Notes: generated by a model from the sequence alone, not told the origin. A DNA stretch of 16,307 nucleotides from DASROJ01 sp035646975 (GCA_035646975.1 DASROJ010000369.1:1-16307), one strand, 5' to 3'; counted from the first letter of the stretch, positions 8,672-15,639 are shown. Made by a program: numbers and translations.

Positions 8672-9801
8672 GGATTGGCTGCTTTCTCTGCGGCGGCCCC
8701 TTTCCGGGAACGCGGCGTTCGAAGCTCGTCGTCGAGCGTCGCGACGGCGCCCCGGACGAGCTCGGAGGTGAGCGTGATGGAGGAGTGGATCCGGGCGTGG
8801 CCGAACATCCCGACCCGATCATCTCCACGGCCGAAACTGAACGACGACCAGATGGCCTGGCGTCTTGGGATGTCGATGGCGAGGGCCGAGAATCCGAGAA
8901 ACGGCGAGCCGGGGGCCGAGCCCATCGCCTCGTAGTCGGTCACCCGGCCGGAAACGACCAGGTCCAGGTCCAGCAGCGCGCGCAGGGCGTCCGCCTGCGG
9001 AAGCGATGGCCCATCCTCCTGGATCACCCGGGCCTCCAGTAGCGCGGCACGGACGACTCCCGGCTCCAGCACCTCCATGTCGCCGGTCGCCAGGAGCCAT
9101 CTCACGAACTGCGAAGCGACCACCTCCCCCGCGTCCCGCCATGCCGCATCCACGACGAAGGGCAGGACCACCACGCGAGGAGGCCGGCCGGCGGCCGCCG
9201 CCGCGGCCCACTCCGGAGAGACGGCGAAACTGCCGGGCCGGAACCGCCGGGCGACACGCCCTCGATGTTGAGCGCCGGTGGCGATGTTGAACGCGGCAAA
9301 TGAGTCGGCGAGCTCCTCTGTCGCCCGCGGGACGAGGATCTCGAGAGAGTTGACGACGCCCCGTCCGAACGCGCCCGGACGCTCCTGGGCGTGGTGGGCG
9401 CTCGTGTCCATCCAGGCCAGCGGCGCTCCCGGAGCCGCCGCCACCCACCGCGAGGTGAGGGCCAGCCGCTGCGGTTCCACCGTTTCCCAGTCGTCCACCG
9501 AGGACAGCAGGACTCCGTCGACGTGGGTCTCCTCGCCGATCGCGCGCGCCGTCTCCTCCGAGATGCCTCCCATGTCCCTGATGCGGTGCCTCCGGAAGAA
9601 ATCCTCCATCTCGGCTTGCGGCAGCGGCGCGAAGCCCCGCGCTGCCAGCGACCGCGCCAGGGCCTCACGGATCTGCTCCACGGGGGACGACCGTCCTGTC
9701 CGGTCCACTGGGGGGAAGACCGCGATGCGGGTGCGCTCGGCGGTGAACGCGACCGTGGAGGCCGCGCAAAGCCACGCCGCGGCGACGATTCGCAGCAGCA
9801 T
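8668..9801 (-). CDS. Exported protein with two CsgG/GNA1162-like domains
   Basis: The frame extends to 9843, but the ATG at 9801 is preferred. It lies four bases after the upstream gene and is followed at once by a signal peptide (LLRIVAAAWLCAASTVAFTA). The protein has 377 residues. Two halves look alike: each starts with a beta strand of the type R-[IV]-[AV]-V-[FL]-P-[PF], followed by a helix, a E-x-L or P-x-P-Q segment, then D-[GL]-[VL]-[LV]-x-[SG] about 90 residues later (near 23-115 and 200-300). This is the pattern of the N-terminal fold shared by TolB-N, CsgG and GNA1162-type lipoproteins, and the next gene upstream carries one such domain. It has no clear lipobox. It is probably periplasmic and may pair with its lipoprotein neighbour. 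The stop overlaps the chaperone start (ATGA). The assignment rests on pattern and context and is moderate. Confidence 0.7.
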   Translation of the reverse strand: MLLRIVAAAWLCAASTVAFTAERTRIAVFPPVDRTGRSSPVEQIREALARSLAARGFAPLPQAEMEDFFRRHRIRDMGGISEETARAIGEETHVDGVLLSSVDDWETVEPQRLALTSRWVAAAPGAPLAWMDTSAHHAQERPGAFGRGVVNSLEILVPRATEELADSFAAFNIATGAQHRGRVARRFRPGSFAVSPEWAAAAAAGRPPRVVVLPFVVDAAWRDAGEVVASQFVRWLLATGDMEVLEPGVVRAALLEARVIQEDGPSLPQADALRALLDLDLVVSGRVTDYEAMGSAPGSPFLGFSALAIDIPRRQAIWSSFSFGRGDDRVGMFGHARIHSSITLTSELVRGAVATLDDELRTPRSRKGAAAEKAANP

Positions 9802-9805
9802 CCGG

Positions 9806-10387
9806 TCAGCCGAACAGTCGGTTGAGAAGATCACGCACCGCATCGCCCGTCACCTGATCCATCGGCCGGCCGCCGCCGCCGAACAGGCGGTCGGCAGCAT
9901 CCACGCCGCCGCGTGTGGCCGAGGCGCTCCAGATCACCTTGCCTGTCTGGGTCTCCATCATCTGCAGGCTGACCGAGACCACGCCGGCGGTACTGCTCCC
10001 CGTGCGCACTTCCCCGTACTCGCGGACCACCCCGGTGATCACCGCGTCCACGCCGATCAGCTTTCCGAGATTCACCACATCCTCGGCGGTCGGTGTCGTG
10101 GGGTGCGCCACCGAGGCTCGATCGACCCCGCGGGCGACCTCTCCCGCCGGGATGACGTACGACGAGCCGGTCGCCTGCATCATCGTCATGAAGACGTCCC
10201 GAACCCTTTCCGCGGCGGTGTTGGCCGACGTCAGGTTCTCGAACGGCAGCACGGCCACCTTCTGGACGAGACTGAAGTCCATTTTGGGATCGCGATAGGT
10301 GACCTCGGCGGATCTCCTTCCGGCACATGCCGGCGCCAGGGCGATCATCGCGAGCGTTGCGATCCCCAAAACCGCGAGGCGCTTCAT
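9806..10387 (-). CDS. Small outer-membrane lipoprotein of the CsgG/GNA1162 type
   Basis: This is a 193-residue protein with a signal peptide ending LAPAC, a weak but plausible lipobox, so Cys21 may be lipidated. The mature part has the family pattern: K-V-A-V-L-P-F-E-N-L-T at about 43-53, a helix with A-A-E-R-V, Y-V-I-P near 77, G-V-D-A-V-I-T-G-V-V-x-E-Y near 112-124, then V-S-L-Q-M-M-E-T-x-T-G-K-V-I-W-S-A, the hallmark strand pair of CsgG-like lipoproteins. Known members include CsgG, the curli secretion pore, and GNA1162/DUF799 lipoproteins. It is shorter than CsgG (about 260 residues), and a transmembrane hairpin region is not evident. An AGGAG lies nine bases upstream of the ATG. It sits 12 bases after the outer-membrane barrel gene and four before the double-domain relative. 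A role in assembly or secretion of a surface structure is likely but inferred. Confidence 0.8.
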   Translation of the reverse strand: MKRLAVLGIATLAMIALAPACAGRRSAEVTYRDPKMDFSLVQKVAVLPFENLTSANTAAERVRDVFMTMMQATGSSYVIPAGEVARGVDRASVAHPTTPTAEDVVNLGKLIGVDAVITGVVREYGEVRTGSSTAGVVSVSLQMMETQTGKVIWSASATRGGVDAADRLFGGGGRPMDQVTGDAVRDLLNRLFG

Positions 10388-10399
10388 CTCTGTTGTCTC

Positions 10400-12568
10400 C
10401 TAGAAACCGATCCGGAAAGTCGACGTGAGAATCCGGTCATCCTGCCGGGCCACGTCCGACTCCCTCGTCAAGGACTGGTATGTGATCTCGAAAGTGGATC
10501 GAGTGTTGATGTTCCACCTCACGAACGGCACGAACGACGTGTCGGTCTCGTCGAGGTCGGAGTACTTGATCTCGCTGTAGGAAACGCTCACCTGGAGGGC
10601 TCCTCCCGGAAAGGGCGACCAGCTGCCGGAGAAGGTATCCACCGTGCGATCCTGCTCGCGCGTGCGCTGTTCCTTGCGTCGGGAGCCGTACAAATATACG
10701 GCGGGGAGAGGATTGTAGGCAATCCCGGCCTCGGCGCCCCTGGTCCGGTCCTCACGGTCCGGCACCCCCTTGTTCGAAATGGTTGCGTCGCGATCGTCGT
10801 AGCGCAGCGTGACCGTCACGGTGCGGTAGGGAACCAGGGTGGCCCCCGCGCCAAAAAGGACCGCATCATTGGCGGAGCCGTCGGCGATCTCGCTGTACGA
10901 TCTCCCCGCGAGAAAATTCAGGTCGACGCCGTCATAGACGATGGCGGTCGTGTTGAAGTTCACTCCGCGGTTGGCGGTCCTGACGCCGCCCGTCATGTCC
11001 TGGTAGCCGCTCAGGATCAGCGAGTGCCTCAGGGTCTCGAAGGGGTTGGCGGTGACCGCCGCCGAGTAGACGTACGCAGTCCGGGAGCGATCCAGGTCGA
11101 GGCCGTCCTCGCGAGAGACGCGCCCGCTCACCCCCCACACCCGGTCGAACTGGTGCCGGGCCGACAGGCCGTTCGAAAGAGTCCAGCTCGTGCTCCCCCT
11201 CTGGGAGGTCACCAGGGAGTAGGTCGTCTCGAGGTAGAGACCAGCGCTCGGCAGGAGACGGTACCGCGAGCTTGCCTGGGCCAGATGCCTCGTGTCGGAC
11301 AGCGTGTGCTCGAACTGGTTGGCCGATTGCGCGAGCAAGGGCTCGAGCTCCGTGACGAGGATGGTGGGCCAGGAGGTCGCGTTGAGGACCGTCGGCGACA
11401 GCGGCCGGACCACGACCTTCACGTGGCGGGCCAGGACGGTGGGAAACCTCAGCTCGAACCGGTTGTCGAATGGGCCGAATGGCGCAGTGGCGATCACCGA
11501 GGTCCTTGTCCAGAGATTGGCGTCGGCGCTCGTCCAGATCTCCCATGCGAAGGTGGAGGAGATCGCGAAGGGAAGATTCCGATCGATCCAGACGCGGAAC
11601 ACGTTCACGTTCGCCACCACACCCAGGTCGACGCCAAGATTCCTTGGGCGGTCGTCGCCTGCCGGTGGGACCAGGCCCAGGTTGATCGAGGTCCCGACGA
11701 GCGTGTTGCCGTCCACCAGGAGCGGTTCCGCGGAGAGGGTCCCGACGTCCGGCGTGTCGTCGAGCGCGAAGGATCCGCCGATGGGAAATACCGGAATGAG
11801 CAGCTCGCCGGTTCCCGACGAGTCGATCTCCGTGCGCCGGTAGGTGGTGTTCCAGCTTGCCGAAAGCTCCCAACGGCTGTCGAAGTAACTGTCCGAAAAA
11901 TAGACCTGGCCGTTCTGCTGAATGGTCCGGAACTCCGATCCGTCGACCTGGTTCTCGGTCCGCTCCAGCGAACCCCGGTAATAGAGCCTCGTCGACGCCA
12001 CCGGCGTGTAGTCGGACGTGAACCGCAGCGCGGTCTCGGTCCGATCCACGAACTGCCTGGAGCCGTCGCGATCGGTAATCCTGGAAAGCTCGAGACGCGC
12101 GGTGGGAAGCTCGGTCGGATACCACCCCAGTGTCGTGAGAAACGTGTCGCGCGTCAGGCGGAACCTGGCGAGGTTATCCGTCCGCGTGGTCTCCTCGTTG
12201 CGGTTCCAGCCGATGTCTCCCAGCAGCATGGGGGAACGCAGCGTGAGCCGGACGAAGGGCTGGAACCGTGTCAGCTCCGAATCCTGTTTGAAGCCGAGCT
12301 GTTCGATCCTGTCATCGAACCGCTCGTAGAACGCCCCCACCTGGGTCTGGAGGTAAGGGAAGAGCCGGCGGCTCCAGAGGAGATTCGCCCGAGGCCGGAG
12401 CGAGGTGGTGTCGGTCTTCGTGTCCAGCACGCCGAAGATGTTGGTCTTCGAGGAGGCGCGGCTGCCGGAGAACTCCACGTAGCCGGTCAGGTCATCGGCG
12501 ACAGAGTGGCTCGCGGCGATCGCCAGGATCATCCCGGCGACCGCGAGCCGGCCGGCGAGGGGCCTCAA
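10400..12568 (-). CDS. Outer-membrane beta-barrel protein with a discoidin-like insert
   Basis: This is a 722-residue protein. The frame runs far upstream inside the neighbouring gene. The TTG at 12568 is preferred because it overlaps that gene's stop (TTGA) and gives a proper signal peptide: RPLAGR, then LAVAGMILAIAASHSVA, cleavage before DD. The mature protein is rich in alternating hydrophobic and polar strands (for example LTLRYDDRDATIS and FEITYQSLTRES) and ends in Phe (TFRIGF), as outer-membrane barrels do. Its length would suit 22-28 strands. Residues about 295-410 differ: N-L-G-V-D-L-G-V-V-A-N-V, W-E-I-W-T-S-A-D-x-N-L-W and A-R-H-V-K-V resemble a discoidin (F5/8 type C) domain, perhaps in a surface loop. 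The CXXC of MtrB porins is absent, so it is not a plain MtrB. A porin sheath for a cytochrome or a fibre exit path are both possible. Confidence 0.82.
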   Translation of the reverse strand: MRPLAGRLAVAGMILAIAASHSVADDLTGYVEFSGSRASSKTNIFGVLDTKTDTTSLRPRANLLWSRRLFPYLQTQVGAFYERFDDRIEQLGFKQDSELTRFQPFVRLTLRSPMLLGDIGWNRNEETTRTDNLARFRLTRDTFLTTLGWYPTELPTARLELSRITDRDGSRQFVDRTETALRFTSDYTPVASTRLYYRGSLERTENQVDGSEFRTIQQNGQVYFSDSYFDSRWELSASWNTTYRRTEIDSSGTGELLIPVFPIGGSFALDDTPDVGTLSAEPLLVDGNTLVGTSINLGLVPPAGDDRPRNLGVDLGVVANVNVFRVWIDRNLPFAISSTFAWEIWTSADANLWTRTSVIATAPFGPFDNRFELRFPTVLARHVKVVVRPLSPTVLNATSWPTILVTELEPLLAQSANQFEHTLSDTRHLAQASSRYRLLPSAGLYLETTYSLVTSQRGSTSWTLSNGLSARHQFDRVWGVSGRVSREDGLDLDRSRTAYVYSAAVTANPFETLRHSLILSGYQDMTGGVRTANRGVNFNTTAIVYDGVDLNFLAGRSYSEIADGSANDAVLFGAGATLVPYRTVTVTLRYDDRDATISNKGVPDREDRTRGAEAGIAYNPLPAVYLYGSRRKEQRTREQDRTVDTFSGSWSPFPGGALQVSVSYSEIKYSDLDETDTSFVPFVRWNINTRSTFEITYQSLTRESDVARQDDRILTSTFRIGF

Positions 12569-13995
12569 GGAGCGGTCCCGCCCTGCACGAACCGGAGCGC
12601 AGAGGGGTTCGACCCGAGGGGCGTGCGCAACACCGTGCCGCCCCCGACGAGCCCTACGATCCGGGCCTCGGCCGGGTCGCGCAGAAGGACGCCCATCCCG
12701 TTGCCATCCGCCTCCACCGACAGCCAGGTGACTTCCCCGGGCACCGGGATCTCCGCGACCGGCAGCAGGGATGAGAAGTCGAAGACCTCGATCCGCCCGG
12801 TCCTGGCCCGGGCCACGTAGACCCGGCCGCTCCGGGGATCCACTTCCAGGGCCCGGGCACCGGGGCCGACATAGACGCGCTGCTCCACGATGAGAGTGCG
12901 TGAATCCACCACCGACAGGTAGGGCGACTCCGCATGCGCCACGATCATCCGCTCGCCGTTTCGCCCGGCGAGACGCGCACGCACCGGACCGCTGTCCACC
13001 GCGATCGCACCCACCGCCGAGCGCGAGGAGACCGACAGCACCACGATCGTGCTCGACCGTTCCGACAGCACGAAAACGCGCCGGCCGTCGCGGTCCATCA
13101 GCAGAGAGGCAGGATGTCCCGTCACCGGGACGCGCTCGACTTCGATCGCCGACAGCGTGTCCACGAAGCTCACGGTGTCGGAGCCGGGGTTCGCCACGAC
13201 GAGGGTCCGGCCGTCCGGTGTCAGGACCAGATCCCGCGGCCTGTCCCCTGCGCGAAGGGCGACCCGTTCCCGGATCCGTCCCTCGAGCAGGTCCAGCGCC
13301 ACGACCTCGTCGTCCCCCGACACCGCCACGTACGCGCGCACCCGCTCGATGTCGAGCGCGAGGCCCGCCGGATCCCGGCCGACATGCAGGAGCGCCGCGA
13401 GATCGCCGGTCCGCTTGTCGAACAACGCAACCGAATCCCAACCGCCGACCGACGCCAGGCCAAGAAGCCCCGTGGTCGGCCGGGGTCGCGGCCGGCCCTC
13501 CAGCACGGGCATGAAACGGCCCGGAGCATCCAGAGTCAGCGCGCTGCGCAGGATCACTGCCAGAACGGTGCCCGTGCCGGGACTCACGACGAACGAAGAG
13601 TCCACTCGCGTCGGCTCGGCGGGAACCTCGAGGCTCTCGGCCCGATCAGAGCCCGACCTCGTGGCCGACAGGAAGTAGACGTCGATGCCGGTGTAGACCG
13701 CCGGCGGAGCGTCCCCCTCGAGCCAGAGGACCTCATCGGACGTCTCGTCAGCCGACCGGCGAGGGGGGACGACGCGCAGCTCCACCGTGGCACCGTCCTC
13801 GCGGCGCGCCACGGCCCTGGACGCCTGGAACCGGACTCGCTGGGACGGCGGGGAGAGATCCCGCAGGACGACGACGATCCCGGGGGGCGCCTGGGAAGGC
13901 GGAGCACCGGCAGCGCGCCCTCCGACGGCGACCGCCGCGCAGCCGACGGTGATGGCGAGCGCGATCCCGGCTGTCACGAGCAGCGTCTCTCGCAT
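12565..13995 (-). CDS. Exported YVTN-type beta-propeller protein with a DUF4382-like N-terminal domain
   Basis: The frame opens at 14088, but the ATG at 13995 is preferred. It follows a GGAAAAG sequence six bases away, comes after the terminator and candidate promoter, and begins a signal sequence (RETLLVTAGIALAITVGC). Cys19 may be lipidated, although the lipobox (TVGC) is weak. The protein has 476 residues. Residues about 35-165 resemble DUF4382 domains: V-V-L-R-D-L-S-P at the start, P-A-V-Y-T-G-I-D-V-Y-F-L in the middle, and a final strand giving F-M-P-V-L-E-G. From about 175 on there are seven or so YVTN/cytochrome-cd1-like blades (V-G-R-D-P-A-G-L-A-L-D, L-V-L-T-P-D-G-R-T-L-V-V-A-N). It is the first gene of the five-gene operon. 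It probably sits in the periplasm or on the outer membrane and binds a partner; no enzyme motif is seen. Confidence 0.8.
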   Translation of the reverse strand: MRETLLVTAGIALAITVGCAAVAVGGRAAGAPPSQAPPGIVVVLRDLSPPSQRVRFQASRAVARREDGATVELRVVPPRRSADETSDEVLWLEGDAPPAVYTGIDVYFLSATRSGSDRAESLEVPAEPTRVDSSFVVSPGTGTVLAVILRSALTLDAPGRFMPVLEGRPRPRPTTGLLGLASVGGWDSVALFDKRTGDLAALLHVGRDPAGLALDIERVRAYVAVSGDDEVVALDLLEGRIRERVALRAGDRPRDLVLTPDGRTLVVANPGSDTVSFVDTLSAIEVERVPVTGHPASLLMDRDGRRVFVLSERSSTIVVLSVSSRSAVGAIAVDSGPVRARLAGRNGERMIVAHAESPYLSVVDSRTLIVEQRVYVGPGARALEVDPRSGRVYVARARTGRIEVFDFSSLLPVAEIPVPGEVTWLSVEADGNGMGVLLRDPAEARIVGLVGGGTVLRTPLGSNPSALRFVQGGTAP

Positions 13996-13999
13996 CGTC

Positions 14000-14026
14000 T
14001 TTTCCAAGTTTTCCAAGTTTTCCAAG
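14000..14026. repeat. Three perfect tandem 9-bp repeats before a start codon
   Basis: Three exact copies of TTTTCCAAG (CTTGGAAAA on the coding strand) sit between the promoter candidate and the ATG at 13995. The copy nearest the gene supplies GGAAAAG, the probable ribosome binding site. Three bases-per-codon units mean that a copy change would not alter any frame but would alter leader length. Confidence 0.85.
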
Positions 14027-14034
14027 TCAGGCGG

Positions 14035-14040
14035 ATTATA
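14035..14040 (-). promoter_or_regulatory. Candidate -10 box of the propeller-barrel-lipoprotein-chaperone operon
   Basis: Read on the - strand this is an exact TATAAT, 39 bases before the ATG at 13995 and just after the terminator of the OmcS-like gene. No good -35 box is found: the 17-base spacing falls in CCCTTT of the terminator, and TTGAGT is too close. The position is right, so a weak or activated promoter is likely. Confidence 0.45.
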
Positions 14041-14053
14041 TCGACGCCAACTC

Positions 14054-14083
14054 AAAAAAAGGGGGCCGGCGTTTGCCGGCCCC
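14054..14083 (-). terminator. Rho-independent terminator after the OmcS-like gene
   Basis: A perfect nine-base GC stem (GGGGCCGGC with GCCGGCCCC, 14062-14070 and 14075-14083) with a four-base loop is followed on the - strand by seven T (14054-14060). It lies 39 bases after the stop of the six-haem cytochrome, which separates that gene's transcript from the five-gene operon downstream. Confidence 0.9.
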
Positions 14084-14121
14084 TTCACAACGCACCCGGC
14101 GGTCCCGGGAAGCTCAGAACA

Positions 14122-15393
14122 CTAGTCGTTGGCGTGGCATTTGTTGCAAAGCACGCGCTGGTACGATGCGAACTTCGTCACCGGACGGTCATAGTAGGCC
14201 GCCTGGGTCTCGACGGCGAGCCGGCCCCGGGCGAACTGCGGGACGGTCGGGGTCGTGTCGGTGCCCGGATACAGGCTGTTGTAGGTCATGAACTCGCCTT
14301 CCATGTTCCACCGAAGTGCAAACTCCCAGCCGGAGGCGTGGGCGCGGTGGCAGGAGAGGCAGGTGACCTGGTCGTTGGTCGCCGGGCCGCCAAGCTGCGA
14401 GTCGTTGTTGACCGCGAGCGGGGCGAGGACGCCGGCGTAGTCGCCGCTGTTCTTCACGAAAGGAACGAGAGAGGTGAAGGATGACGCAGCCGATCCGGTC
14501 ATGTTGCCGGTCATGACGTACTGCTCGTAGTTGGTCGCGATCGTCGAGCCGAGGTCCCTGTCCACCGGGTGGACGTAGTTGCCCGAGGAGTGCATGTCGG
14601 TGTGGCAGGTGCCGCACCAGTTGCCCCAGGAGATGTGGCCGCTGGCGCTCGAGTTGCCGTAGGACGTGCGCGTCTGGGTCGATGCCTCGGTCCGATTGTA
14701 GCTGCTGGGCGTCTTCGCGGCGGGAACGCCGTTGAAGGTGACGCCACCCTTGGTGTAGCCGGCGCCGGCAAGCAGACGATACACCCCGACCGCTTCGTTG
14801 GCCGTGGGCTCGTTCGCCGTCACGCTCGTGCCGTTGTAGTAGGAGCCCGACGCGTAGATCGGGGCGCCGGTCTTCGAGACGACACCGCTGGACAGCCGTC
14901 GGTACTGCCCGTGGTTGTCATGGCAGCTGTTGCAGGAAAGCTGGTTGGAGGGGAAGGTGCCGCCCGGAGAAGTCGCATTCGTGGCATCCGCCGCGTAGAG
15001 GAAGTCGACCGCGACGATGTTGTGGCCGTGGGTGTCGCCATCCTCGTTGATCGTCGAGCCTCGAACGGTGAACGAGTAGTCCTTCTTGATCCAGCCGAAG
15101 TCGCCGCCCGGCCCCCTCTGCAGCGGGGCCTGACCCGGGCCGAGGCTGCCAGGAGCGGTGCTGATGTGATAGCTGCTCGGACCAGTGTCCGAAGCGTTCT
15201 GGTGGCAGCTCAGACAGGTGGAGGACTGATCTGTCCCGACCAGCAGGAACGTCCCACCTGGCTTCGGGCTGTGCATGCTGTGGCAGCCCGTGCATTCCCC
15301 GACGCCGCCCGAGTGATAGCCGTAGGCGCTGGTGGCGAAGCTCGCGAAGGCTATCGCCGCAAAAGCCAGCACCCCTGACCTGAAGATCCGCAT
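14122..15393 (-). CDS. omcS: OmcS-like six-haem extracellular nanowire cytochrome
   Basis: The start at 15393 is fixed by a strong ribosome binding site and a 25-residue signal peptide ending TSAYG. The precursor has 423 residues and the mature form 398, close to the 407 that I recall for Geobacter OmcS. Six CXXCH motifs start at residues 34, 60, 154, 260, 345 and 416. Local matches to recalled OmcS cover the whole length: HSGGV-x-E-C at the mature start, DTGPSSYHIST, PGGDFGW, GHNIV, SCHDxHGxYRR, TYNRTEA-like SYNRTEA, CLSCHRAHASG and LCNKCHA at the end. His41 (mature His16) is conserved; in OmcS this residue ligates a haem of the next subunit in the filament. The family assembles into micrometre-long haem filaments that carry electrons outside the cell. 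It has its own sigma-54 promoter and terminator. Filament formation is inferred from homology. OmcT-type paralogues are an alternative name. Confidence 0.93.
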   Translation of the reverse strand: MRIFRSGVLAFAAIAFASFATSAYGYHSGGVGECTGCHSMHSPKPGGTFLLVGTDQSSTCLSCHQNASDTGPSSYHISTAPGSLGPGQAPLQRGPGGDFGWIKKDYSFTVRGSTINEDGDTHGHNIVAVDFLYAADATNATSPGGTFPSNQLSCNSCHDNHGQYRRLSSGVVSKTGAPIYASGSYYNGTSVTANEPTANEAVGVYRLLAGAGYTKGGVTFNGVPAAKTPSSYNRTEASTQTRTSYGNSSASGHISWGNWCGTCHTDMHSSGNYVHPVDRDLGSTIATNYEQYVMTGNMTGSAASSFTSLVPFVKNSGDYAGVLAPLAVNNDSQLGGPATNDQVTCLSCHRAHASGWEFALRWNMEGEFMTYNSLYPGTDTTPTVPQFARGRLAVETQAAYYDRPVTKFASYQRVLCNKCHAND

Positions 15394-15397
15394 TGTG

Positions 15398-15405
15398 ACC
15401 TCCTT
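15398..15405 (-). promoter_or_regulatory. Strong ribosome binding site for the OmcS-like gene
   Basis: AAGGAGGT on the - strand lies four bases before the ATG at 15393. It rules out the upstream in-frame ATG at 15453, which would place extra polar residues before the signal peptide. It suggests high translation of an abundant extracellular protein. Confidence 0.85.
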
Positions 15406-15440
15406 GTTCTTGTTCGCGACAGTCATGTCTGGTAGGGGCT

Positions 15441-15448
15441 CCCCCCCC
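15441..15448. repeat. Eight-base G tract in the OmcS-like leader
   Basis: A run of eight C on the + strand (eight G in the transcript) lies about 50 bases before the ATG, between the sigma-54 promoter and the ribosome binding site. Just after it the transcript reads AGCCCC, so the G run can pair into a small hairpin. Such tracts slip in replication. Confidence 0.7.
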
Positions 15449-15483
15449 AACACTTGATTTCTGATGCGTCTGCCGAGTGGACT

Positions 15484-15499
15484 TGCAAGCCCAGTGCCA
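15484..15499 (-). promoter_or_regulatory. Sigma-54 promoter (-24/-12) of the OmcS-like gene
   Basis: On the - strand the sequence reads TGGCAC, five bases, TTGCA, an exact match to the consensus TGGCAC-N5-TTGC, with ten bases between the invariant GG and GC. Transcription would begin near 15473, leaving a leader of about 80 bases. A sigma-54 promoter requires an enhancer-binding activator upstream; the dyad at 15609-15628 is a candidate site. Consensus, spacing, strand and distance to the gene all agree. The other 246 bases between 15394 and 15639 hold the leader and possible activator sites but no convincing gene. Confidence 0.82.
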
Positions 15500-15608
15500 T
15501 CCGGAGCGCCTCGCGGGACGCCCCTTCCGAGGCGCCTTCAACATGATCGAGGACAGGGCAACGGGCCAAATCCCGCACCTGCATGTGGGAATCGCCGCGA
15601 CAGGTGGA

Positions 15609-15628
15609 CGCGGGGTCGGGACCCCGCG
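15609..15628. promoter_or_regulatory. Perfect dyad upstream of the sigma-54 promoter
   Basis: Two nine-base arms, CGCGGGGTC and GACCCCGCG, flank a two-base centre. The dyad lies about 110 bases upstream of the -24 box and 11 bases after the stop of the partial propeller gene. It could be a binding site for a sigma-54 activator or a terminator stem for the propeller gene; a T-tract is absent, which favours the first or a factor-dependent terminator. Confidence 0.45.
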
Positions 15629-15639
15629 TTACAGAACTC

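Noticed and set aside
9278..12820. Very long + strand open frame of 1180 codons
   Set aside because: It runs antisense to three well-supported genes, with composition typical of a GC-rich shadow frame and no domain.
12569..13441. A longer N-terminus for the barrel protein
   Set aside because: This part is an Arg/Gly-rich shadow of the propeller gene in another frame, and the TTG at 12568 gives a good signal peptide with a TTGA overlap.
15423..15584. Small - strand open frame of about 53 codons upstream of the OmcS-like gene
   Set aside because: It has no ribosome binding site, overlaps the sigma-54 promoter and the G8 tract, and shows no recognisable motif.
15394..15639. GEMM-I riboswitch in the OmcS-like leader, expected because Geobacter omcS is linked to one
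   Set aside because: No GEMM core such as GCAAA followed by GACGCAAAGC is seen on the - strand, and the sigma-54 start site leaves only about 80 bases of leader.
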